DNA of 64,000 bases from a virus. Of this stretch, positions 48,701 to 55,211 are shown piece after piece; the stretch's first letter is position 1; every line of letters begins with the position of its first letter. The translations under genes and the position numbers were made by a program. Location: positions 1 to 64,000 of the IMG/VR virus record IMGVR_UViG_3300032401_001693. One strand, written 5' to 3'. Under the pieces are notes generated by a model. It saw nothing but the letters and a program-made list of their open reading frames with translations. It had not been told where the DNA came from and ran no database searches.

Positions 48701-50496
48701 TTTTTAAGAAACATCATTTTAAAGTAGAGATGATAGGTTCAGTGGCAAGAGGTAAAGTTTACGAAAAGGGGCACTATGATCTAGATTTGAGGATTACTCA
48801 TACTAGAGGAGATGAGACTGCCGAAAGAGAGGATTTAGATTATGAGTACACTGATCCTAAACAGCAGGGGGATCTAGGAAGGTTGTTGTTGAACTTGCAG
48901 AAGAAGGGGTTACATTTTGAAATAAATGAACCGTCTGGAGAGGAGAAAGATCCTACAGCTACTCTTAGTCTAAAAGATGGTAGGGTGGTGGATCTGTATT
49001 ATGAGGAACACGAGGGAAAGGAAGGAATGGAGGAAAAGACTCCTCTCTTGCATCTAACCTATGATAAGTTGGCAGCAGGTGGTAGGGTTAAGCATGTTCC
49101 TAAACCAGATCCAGAGCAGGAAGAGGCTATTAGGAGATGGTTGTCTAAGTCATTACTAGAATATATTGGTAAGCCAAATACTGAGGAAACACGGAAAGAG
49201 ATCCAGGATCTGGTTTTAAAAGCCATCCAAGTTAAGGGTCATCTTAGAACCAGACGTGGGAAGCAAGGATGGGTTAAACCACACCATAGGCAGGCAGGAG
49301 AAATAAGCCGAAAGATTCCAGAAGTTAGTGTGTCAGGTTTTGATGATAGTGATGTTGTACCAGAAATACCCGGTTTTGACGAAGGATCATTTGAGCCTAG
49401 ATTGAACTGGTTTGCAGAGAAAAATTATCTTGGATGGAAAAAATTTAAAGTAGATGAAGCTATAAGGGGGGATTTTCCTGAGAAGTACCGAAATGAGAAG
49501 TTTGTATACCTTTTGAAAGATCTTAGAACTGGTGAGGATTTTACGGGTGGAACTCAGGCAGAATTGGAAACTTTCCTAGACGAACTTGAGAAGGCTGATA
49601 AGAAATCAAAAGAATATGTTTCTAAATGGGACTTAAAGTCTATAAATATTTTGCCTAGAAATGAGGATGCTGAAGTTTTATCTAAAAGGGTTTCTTGGGA
49701 TTTTGAAAATGCTATATACGCCCTTATGGAAATTGATAGAAAAATAGGTATAGCAGGTCGTGGTATATTAAATATTAGGTTTGGTAAGACGGACGATGGT
49801 GATGAATCCAGAGGCATATACGTAGTAAAAGAAAAATTAATAGAAATAGATGATAGATATCCAAGGACAGTACCTCATGAGTTTGGACATTTTTTATTTG
49901 ATATGAATATTGGTATAGAGGAAAACAGGTCCTATTTTAAAGAGTTAAGTGATGCCTTAGGAGATTATTATCTTAGTAACAAAAAGGAAGTTGCCACATG
50001 GATTATAGAACATCCATACGATGGTTTAGATTACTTTTTAATGCCTACTGAACAGTTTGCTCGTGTGGTTGATACGTATGTGAGGGGTGAAGTTGATGAA
50101 GTTTTCTATCCTGATAATCATCCCGAATATTTTAAGATAGTTAATGATTGGGGTGATAAATATCTAAAGACTGGAGTTATAAAAAGTAAATCTATTTTTC
50201 TGTTAGACCTTAAAAAATCCAGGAAAGAGTTAGTAAATTTAAGAAAATCTAGAGTCGAGGGTAAGAAAATTCCATATAGGAACGATAATGGAAAAGTTGT
50301 CTGGGCTAAAGTAATGGATGGTGGGGTGGTAATAAAAGGAACGAGGGATAAAGTATTTCTCGGAACTAAAATATTGATAAAATCAGATATTGCCAACGTG
50401 ACGGGGGTAGGACGAGATGGTGTGATTGCTAGAACTGACAATGGCAAGAAATACCAGGTTCTACACAAAGATTTGAATTTTTGGGTTAGGAGGTGA
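45772..50496 (+). CDS. MuF polyvalent polyprotein
   Basis: 1574 residues. Order: MuF/SPP1 gp7-type head domain (about 97-165, with CPVCGRMHN and HPRCRC); 2H phosphoesterase (about 240-400; HIT at 277, HST at 354); type B motif 1 (410-430); CCA-adding/poly(A) polymerase-like nucleotidyltransferase (GGFVRD 477-482, DID 491-493) with HD (735-736); motif 2 (917-942); a second nucleotidyltransferase (GSVARG 989, DLD 1003-1005); motif 3 (1148-1175); zincin metallopeptidase (HEFGH 1369-1373, PTEQFAR near 1426); and a C-terminal beta module shared with 28985. MuF proteins enter the host with DNA. Motifs at domain borders suggest processing into separate effectors. Confidence 0.8.
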   Translation: MPRIRIPKTAITEPITTIYADQVTQAVRQRQMSKIDRESLRLITRIDDDMRDRLGALLREGVEQGRSVSATASTLLKTGLDKGTFRSARRRAWMIAKTELHRARMLAARDVYEANGIDLVKWIGIGDERICPVCGRMHNRVFRLRDIRDEHLPPVHPRCRCRVVPSDMQMDITVRHDREGKVVESKVAPNPHDYLYVVKLKKALEDLMKAVQVRGEDLVQGTPLFKADDNEIDLEKSEFSSTQVNLPKVLASKVLNTVKLIDPDDLHPTEKQDDAPHITVRYGILPEVPPKHVKEILDHPGKVKASITGVDVFQPEDKDYDVLVFRIDSPDLNLLNEKLKQLPHEDTYPFYQPHSTIAYLKRGLGKKYVNLVTGLEGEEIEFDTIKFSDKDYKKVSIDLEKAFGGLETELEKARPYIRTKKGKLEHVKGYPHRPRLFDVSPEKRIERALEPTREDVKMVNRISHEIHAIGGRALIVGGFVRDALLGRPSKDIDVEVYGVKPTELRSVLDRIGKVDAVGASFGVLKVSAPEMDEPLDVSIPRRDSKVGTGHKGFIVEADPGMTPKEAALRRDLTINSLAYDPITKEIIDEYGGLQDIKDRKLSATDDTTFVEDPLRVLRVMRFSAQLGFSPTVKLAWLCRSVDLTSLPKERIYGELEKTLMSKNPSIGLMLTKILGINKILPELEDLRTTEQSQEFHPEGDAFQHTLQVIDSASKLKKGFSDRSDRIVLMFSALCHDMGKPQTTETTAEGKIISHGHDAVGAEVARKFMERLTNENDLIDRVEILVRSHMAPTNLYQAKAGDSAIRRLAKKVDIPMLVALSAADKRGRDIKVDLKAESWLMKKYRTLLLNRPETLEAKVRGRDLIPLGIQPGPDMGRLLNKIYSAQLDGKFETMEQGLDYARQQGWLVKGLFGYDINKAVPVKGFTRTRKGKREMVKPHTRTAKQKMTALEAFVGGAVPKKGWQKEEADKFLEEVNPIFKKHHFKVEMIGSVARGKVYEKGHYDLDLRITHTRGDETAEREDLDYEYTDPKQQGDLGRLLLNLQKKGLHFEINEPSGEEKDPTATLSLKDGRVVDLYYEEHEGKEGMEEKTPLLHLTYDKLAAGGRVKHVPKPDPEQEEAIRRWLSKSLLEYIGKPNTEETRKEIQDLVLKAIQVKGHLRTRRGKQGWVKPHHRQAGEISRKIPEVSVSGFDDSDVVPEIPGFDEGSFEPRLNWFAEKNYLGWKKFKVDEAIRGDFPEKYRNEKFVYLLKDLRTGEDFTGGTQAELETFLDELEKADKKSKEYVSKWDLKSINILPRNEDAEVLSKRVSWDFENAIYALMEIDRKIGIAGRGILNIRFGKTDDGDESRGIYVVKEKLIEIDDRYPRTVPHEFGHFLFDMNIGIEENRSYFKELSDALGDYYLSNKKEVATWIIEHPYDGLDYFLMPTEQFARVVDTYVRGEVDEVFYPDNHPEYFKIVNDWGDKYLKTGVIKSKSIFLLDLKKSRKELVNLRKSRVEGKKIPYRNDNGKVVWAKVMDGGVVIKGTRDKVFLGTKILIKSDIANVTGVGRDGVIARTDNGKKYQVLHKDLNFWVRR

Positions 50497-50501
50497 GATA
50501 G

Positions 50502-50747
50502 ATTTTCTATTGTAACTCCTGCGGAAATGAAGTAATTAAATCGTATCCAAGTGGTTCTGTCAAGTTAAGGACCAACATTGTTATCTTCGAAAATGGACGA
50601 GCTTTTTGTAAATGTCCCGAATGCCATTCTGAAGTTAATCTGCCACTAGTATTGGAACTTCCTACTGGTAAAACTTTACCACTGGGCAAGAAATTGCAAT
50701 ATTTTATTTTGGAAAAAAGTGAGAAGGGGGTGAAAGGTGAAAAATGA
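50502..50747 (+). CDS. Zinc-ribbon protein with probable ATT start
   Basis: 81 residues. FYCNSCGNEVIKSYPSGSV ... FENGRAFCKCPECHSEVNLPL is a Com-like two-CxxC zinc ribbon. No ATG, GTG or TTG fits the frame, but ATT at 50502 has a strong AGGAGGTGA site five bases upstream. The C terminus ends FILEKSEKG, again an ILEK site. Confidence 0.6.
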   Translation: MFYCNSCGNEVIKSYPSGSVKLRTNIVIFENGRAFCKCPECHSEVNLPLVLELPTGKTLPLGKKLQYFILEKSEKGVKGEK

Positions 50748-51171
50748 AAAAGTGAGTAGACCAGTTTGTATTGAGTGTGGAAGTAAGTGGGTAATAAGTT
50801 CAGGTATAAGTTGGCACTGCGGTGATTGTGGGCGTGTGTTTAAGAAGCACCTTCGTGGGAGACCAAGGTTAAAAGTTGTTAGACCTAACTGTCCTAAGTG
50901 TGGTGCTGAGGGTGAGAAGTATACTATATCATGTGGACAGCAATGGAAGTGTAGTAAGTGTAGTAGGAGTTGGCTAAAATTTCTAATAGGTACTAATAGA
51001 ACAGTAGAGGGTGATAGGCCGAATTGTCCAACTTGTGGTAAATCGGATCCAATGTCTAAAGCTGACAGGTGGAAGTGTACGGGTTGTAGCTTAACTTGGC
51101 AGAAGAACTATAGAACTTCTAAGGTTTATTCACCTTTGGATTTACATAGTGCTAAAGTTGTAGATGTATAA
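50737..51171 (+). CDS. Triple zinc-ribbon protein
   Basis: 144 residues with a GTG start. Three consecutive ribbons of the form RPxCxxCG...WxCxxC are found at about residues 8-35, 50-80 and 90-118. This resembles the N-terminal zinc ribbon of insertion-sequence transposases, but there is no catalytic domain. It is probably a nucleic-acid-binding protein. Confidence 0.65.
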   Translation: MKNEKVSRPVCIECGSKWVISSGISWHCGDCGRVFKKHLRGRPRLKVVRPNCPKCGAEGEKYTISCGQQWKCSKCSRSWLKFLIGTNRTVEGDRPNCPTCGKSDPMSKADRWKCTGCSLTWQKNYRTSKVYSPLDLHSAKVVDV

Positions 51172-51189
51172 TTGAAAAAAGGAGGCTAT

Positions 51190-52035
51190 ATGAGGTTAAA
51201 ATTGAAAGAGTTAAGAAAGTTTTTTGTACGAAGGATTGCAGCTATATCTGATTTGCACCTAATGTCTAGATCTTCACTTTTTCCGCCTATTTTTAAAACC
51301 ACAGAAGGTAACGAGTTTCGTGGAAATACTGGTCAGAGTCAGATATGGAGTTACTGGAAGCAGTTTTGTCATATATGCGATGAATGGGAGGTAGATACTG
51401 TGTTTTTAGCATCAGATCTACTACATGGGCAGAATCCAATAGAAAGGGGTACGGGTTTAATAAGTACCAACCTAAATGAACAGATACAGTTAGGAGAGGA
51501 CACTTTGACTCTTTTACTAAAAGGAAGGGAGAGTCATTGGGTAGGAGGTTCCAGATATCATGACAGTACTAAAGGGATGTACGTTGAACACGAGCTTTGT
51601 AACCGTATGACAGAAGCTGGTATAACTAAAGGCACCTGGCATGGACCAATAGCCAATATGAGAGTGAAGCCTTTTGATAAGATAGTAAATATGACGCATG
51701 GTGGTGGTAGGGCGGCATATTACAGAGAAACTATAGCTGCTAGGGAGATGGTTTATGGAAAGGCAGCAGAGGTTGATGGTAAGTTGCCTAGGATCGACTG
51801 CTATATTCATGGCCATTTTCACTGGTATAACCACATTCATCAGGGTCGGGTTCATCATATTCAGCTACCTGGTTGGACGGCTTATGAACCTGTTCCCATT
51901 TTTACTCCTAACTATACTAGGATGCAACCAGATATAGGTGGAGTTCTTATACTTTTCGACGCAGAAGGTAGGATCACTGTTTGGCATTTTCTTTACCCGC
52001 TTCCTCATATTTCTGATATAGTAGTAGAAGTTTAG
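51190..52035 (+). CDS. Metallophosphoesterase
   Basis: 281 residues from ATG 51190 (AAAAGGAGG). ISDLHL (DxH), FLASDLLH (GD-like), GSRYHDS in place of the usual GNHD, MTHGGG and IHGHFHWY form a calcineurin-type site, with N replaced by R-Y. The substrate is unknown. It is the last gene before a late promoter. Confidence 0.7.
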   Translation: MRLKLKELRKFFVRRIAAISDLHLMSRSSLFPPIFKTTEGNEFRGNTGQSQIWSYWKQFCHICDEWEVDTVFLASDLLHGQNPIERGTGLISTNLNEQIQLGEDTLTLLLKGRESHWVGGSRYHDSTKGMYVEHELCNRMTEAGITKGTWHGPIANMRVKPFDKIVNMTHGGGRAAYYRETIAAREMVYGKAAEVDGKLPRIDCYIHGHFHWYNHIHQGRVHHIQLPGWTAYEPVPIFTPNYTRMQPDIGGVLILFDAEGRITVWHFLYPLPHISDIVVEV

Positions 52036-52050
52036 GGTTTGGTAGGTTTT

Positions 52051-52062
52051 TATATAAATCAT
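52051..52062 (+). promoter_or_regulatory. Putative late promoter before head operon
   Basis: TATATAAATCAT then AATGATAGG, 15 bases upstream of the next ATG. It is identical over 12 bases with the sites at 13479 and 54411 and is well placed to drive the protease gene. Confidence 0.65.
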
Positions 52063-52076
52063 AATGATAGGGAGTT

Positions 52077-52376
52077 ATGAGTTTTTTAGCGGTGGTTTTG
52101 GATAAAGTACGTCAAGCTGATCTGGAACAGTTTAGGGAAAAGGTTCAGTCTATGGAGAAAACTAGAGGTCTGGACCTTGAAGAGTCCGGTCTTGAGAATC
52201 TAGATATGGTTGTTAAACGAAGAGGAGATCAGTTTGAGACATTTATTGTTGATGGGCAGGAAGAATACGTTAAGAAGATGCTAGGAGAACAAAAATCAAA
52301 AACTGAAGAAACAGTTAAGTTAGACGATAACAATTCAGACTCGATGGTTAATTTCTTAGAAAAGATAAGGGGCTAA
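52077..52376 (+). CDS. Small head-operon protein
   Basis: 99 residues, charged and helical, first gene of the protease-scaffold-capsid operon, with GGGAG upstream. No family was recognised; it may be a core protein. Confidence 0.6.
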   Translation: MSFLAVVLDKVRQADLEQFREKVQSMEKTRGLDLEESGLENLDMVVKRRGDQFETFIVDGQEEYVKKMLGEQKSKTEETVKLDDNNSDSMVNFLEKIRG

Positions 52377-52379
52377 ACT

Positions 52380-53642
52380 ATGGGATGCAATTCGGTTGAA
52401 AAAGATTTTCAGTTTTGGATGCCGTTGGAGATCGAAAAGGCCAAAAAAGAGGGAGAGTGGCGAGTTGCTGGAATAGCTTCCGATGAAAATGCCCAGGATA
52501 TCCAGGGAGAAACAGTGTTTGTTAAGGGTCTGGATGTATCCTACTTAATGGAAAGAGGCGCGCTAAACTGGGATCATGGGAAGGATCCTGGAGATATTCT
52601 GGGTGAGATTGAGTTAGCTTCTAAGATAGATGGTGAGAAAAAGCTATATGTGGAGGGGGTTCTTTATCCGCATATCAAAAAAGCTCAGGATGTTTGGAAT
52701 CTGATGCAATCTCTAAAGGATACAGAAAGCAAAAGAAAGTTAGGTTTGTCTTTAGAGGGCAAAATTAAGGAAAGAGACTCAGAAACAGGAAAACAGATAC
52801 GCAAGGCCTGGATAAAGAATGTTGCAATCACATACAATCCTATCAATAAAGGTACATATTTGGATATGGTTAAATCATTGGGGAAGTTTAGTTTTGATCT
52901 TTGTGATAAGAAGTGCGAAGGATGTACACTATGCGAAGAGGTGGAAAAGGCTTCTGAGGGAAGTGTGACTATAGATCCAGTCGTAGACCACAAAGAAACA
53001 GAAGTGAAGAAGGCAGAGGTTAAGGTAGCTGAGGAAACTAAACCCATAGAAGTGCCACTTCCCTCAGAGTCAGTTCAGAAAACACTAGAAGCAGGGCAGG
53101 ATATTCCAGCTACTACTGGTGGAGTAAGTGGTTCCGCACTAAGGGCAGAGTCTTTAGAACAGGAGACTAAGGTGACTACATATCAAAAGAAAAAGAAGAA
53201 ACAGAAGACGGATGGAGAATTTACAAAATCTGAACTGGCTGAGTGGTTACAGGAGGAAAGAAACTACTCACCTAAAACTGCTAATTTGATGGCCAATCTC
53301 TTGTTTCTAGTTAAAGCTATTAATATAGCTGGATACATTAGAACTAGGAAGGGGAAGTTAGAAAGAGTTAAGCCCTTTACTAGGGAACTTACACATGAAA
53401 TATACCGCATTAAAACAATGTCGGATAGCAATCTTATGACAAGGGCGCGGAAAATAAAACATGCCGACAAAATGCTTCACTTCTATCACGCGGCAGTTGC
53501 TGCTGGTAAGCCTGAGTTGGTTGGTTATATTAGATCTCAGGGCCATAGATTAGGATTAACAAATAGCGATTTTACTGGTGCAGCCGAACCTGTAGGGGCA
53601 GGGCTGAAAGAGGCATCTAGGGCCTTCCGAGCAGCGGCATAG
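52380..53642 (+). CDS. Prohead protease with capsid-like and cargo motifs
   Basis: 420 residues. The N-terminal 170 residues match prohead serine proteases: IASDENAQDIQGE, NWDHGKDPGDILGE (His) and LGLSLEGKI (Ser). They cut head proteins during maturation. Residues about 235-265 (AGQDIPATTGGVSGSALRAES) copy the N terminus of the major capsid protein. Then come a Lys-rich segment, a helical module (FTKSELAEWL ... MANLLF), and type B motif AGYIRTRKGKLE with KPFTR. A Cys-rich CDKKCEGCTLC segment may bind metal. Confidence 0.8.
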   Translation: MGCNSVEKDFQFWMPLEIEKAKKEGEWRVAGIASDENAQDIQGETVFVKGLDVSYLMERGALNWDHGKDPGDILGEIELASKIDGEKKLYVEGVLYPHIKKAQDVWNLMQSLKDTESKRKLGLSLEGKIKERDSETGKQIRKAWIKNVAITYNPINKGTYLDMVKSLGKFSFDLCDKKCEGCTLCEEVEKASEGSVTIDPVVDHKETEVKKAEVKVAEETKPIEVPLPSESVQKTLEAGQDIPATTGGVSGSALRAESLEQETKVTTYQKKKKKQKTDGEFTKSELAEWLQEERNYSPKTANLMANLLFLVKAINIAGYIRTRKGKLERVKPFTRELTHEIYRIKTMSDSNLMTRARKIKHADKMLHFYHAAVAAGKPELVGYIRSQGHRLGLTNSDFTGAAEPVGAGLKEASRAFRAAA

Positions 53643-53650
53643 TTTAGTGT

Positions 53651-53878
53651 GTTAGAGGCAAATTTAGGCCTACCGAGTTAACAATCACTAAGGACCAAGC
53701 AACTAATCTCTTACATGATAAATTAGGCTATTCCAGACGAATGGCTGCTAAGTTAGCCACTGTTGCACTCTTGTCTAAAGGCAATAGGACTTTCGAAGTT
53801 GCTATTGCCACAGCTTTAAGATTAGCTCTTGAGAAATCTCGAAAAGATGGATCTAAGAAAAGAAAGAAAAATAATTAG
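53651..53878 (+). pseudogene. Start-less helical module
   Basis: An open frame without any start codon at its beginning encodes TITKDQATNLLHDKLGYSRRMAAKL, a version of the helical module in the protease and in the gene at 53953, followed by LEKSRKDGSKKRKKNN, a basic leader-like end. It is probably a remnant of a recombined gene. Confidence 0.5.
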
Positions 53879-53952
53879 AAGTTACCATAAAGTTAGTAAT
53901 GGTAAAAGGATTAAAGTTAACTCGTTTATTAGAAACGAAGTTGAAAAAGAAT

Positions 53953-54387
53953 ATGCTAAGTAACGTCACAACTTTAGATGAAGAGTTTGAGAAGGCTAAG
54001 AAATCAAAAGGACAGGATAAAGTCCATACTGTTATGAGTGAGTTCAAACATGGTCATCTCCACTCTGGGAGAGGTAAGAAAGGTAAAAAAGGTAAAATAG
54101 TAACTGATAGACAGCAAGCAATAGCTATTGCTCTTTCGGAAGCAGGACTTTCTAAAGGAGATAAAATGAGAACTTTTACTAAATCACAGGTAGTAGAATT
54201 TCTAAGGAATGAATGTGGATACGGTCAAGAATCTTCTGAAAAGATGGCTGATCTGGTGTTCAAAGCTAGGATTAAGGGAGCTAAAGATAAGAATAAACGT
54301 AAGAAAAAACTATTTAAGATTGGTAAAACAGATGGGCAAACTAGATATGGTCCTGCTCCTGTAAAAAAGTGGTTTGGTCAGAAATAA
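53953..54387 (+). CDS. DUF6496-like protein with type A leader
   Basis: 144 residues from ATG 53953, where NVTTLDEEFEKAKK matches the type A leader. Then KVHTVMSEFKHGHLHSGRGKKGK ... QAIAIALSEAG follows the DUF6496 pattern, and the module FTKSQVVEFL ... MADLVFKA leads into GAKDKNKRKKK. The same module in the protease leads into a type B motif. It is probably a packaged basic protein. The ATG at 53899 is also in frame. Confidence 0.65.
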   Translation: MLSNVTTLDEEFEKAKKSKGQDKVHTVMSEFKHGHLHSGRGKKGKKGKIVTDRQQAIAIALSEAGLSKGDKMRTFTKSQVVEFLRNECGYGQESSEKMADLVFKARIKGAKDKNKRKKKLFKIGKTDGQTRYGPAPVKKWFGQK

Positions 54388-54410
54388 ATAACTAACTAAT
54401 ACTAGTTGAT

Positions 54411-54422
54411 TATATAAATCAT
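54411..54422 (+). promoter_or_regulatory. Putative late promoter before scaffold and capsid
   Basis: TATATAAATCAT followed by AGTATAGAGG, about 29 bases before the GTG start of the scaffold candidate. It repeats the sites at 13479 and 52051 and would drive the highest-demand head genes. Confidence 0.65.
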
Positions 54423-54450
54423 AGTATAGAGGAAAGGAGGTGATACAGGA

Positions 54451-55155
54451 GTGACAGAAGAGCTGAGGAAAGAAGAGGGGAAGGAGAAGGAAGAGAAGGT
54501 CGAAAAAGCCGAATCTACCATTACCGAAGACGAATTAATCAAGACTATTAAAGATCTTGAGGATATCGTCAAGGCGCGTAAGAAAATGGAAGAGGAAGAA
54601 GAGGAAGAAGAGGAAGAAGAGGAAGACGAAGAAGAGGAGAAATCCTTTACTGGCAACTTCGAAGATAATGAAACCTTCGCTAAAGCTATTGAAGTTTCCG
54701 ACTTCTTAAAAGCCCTTGTTGAAGAGACTGAGAACACTCTGGATGCAATTGGTGACTATGTGATGAAATTGGAGAAATCAACTTCCAAATTTGACACAAA
54801 GTATGTTGAGTCTCTGGGAGAAGTTGGTAAGATTATCAAAGGTCTTGAAGGTTCCATTAAGGAGCAGTTTGGCAAGATTGATGAAAGACTTACCAAAATT
54901 GAACAGACACCAGCAGGGTCTCCAAGATCTGTAGTTAAGAGTGGGACGGTCTTAGAAAAATCGTTTGGTACCGGTGATGGTAGTACAGTGCCGGAAGGTA
55001 TTGATGCATTGCCGAAGAGAAAGGTAGTGGAGCTTCTGGAGAAAGCAGTTTCTGACGGAAAGATCAAAGACAGCGTGCTTTTTACCTATGAAGGTTCTCC
55101 AAAACCCGAGCTTACAGATGATCAGAAAGACATTTTGAAGGCCTATATCAAATAG
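54451..55155 (+). CDS. Probable scaffolding protein
   Basis: 234 residues, GTG start with AAAGGAGGTGA. Acidic coiled coil with a poly-Glu run near residues 50-65 and a later VLEKSFG site that may be cut by the protease. Its place between the protease and capsid genes, together with composition, indicates the scaffold. Sequence alone does not prove it. Confidence 0.65.
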   Translation: MTEELRKEEGKEKEEKVEKAESTITEDELIKTIKDLEDIVKARKKMEEEEEEEEEEEEDEEEEKSFTGNFEDNETFAKAIEVSDFLKALVEETENTLDAIGDYVMKLEKSTSKFDTKYVESLGEVGKIIKGLEGSIKEQFGKIDERLTKIEQTPAGSPRSVVKSGTVLEKSFGTGDGSTVPEGIDALPKRKVVELLEKAVSDGKIKDSVLFTYEGSPKPELTDDQKDILKAYIK

Positions 55156-55211
55156 GTTTAGATGAAAGTTTTTTAACTTGATAGAAGAAAAGAAAGGAGG
55201 TGAAAACAATA

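Noticed and set aside
50737-51171. Insertion-sequence transposase
   Set aside because: Only zinc ribbons are present, without a catalytic DDE or HUH domain or terminal repeats.
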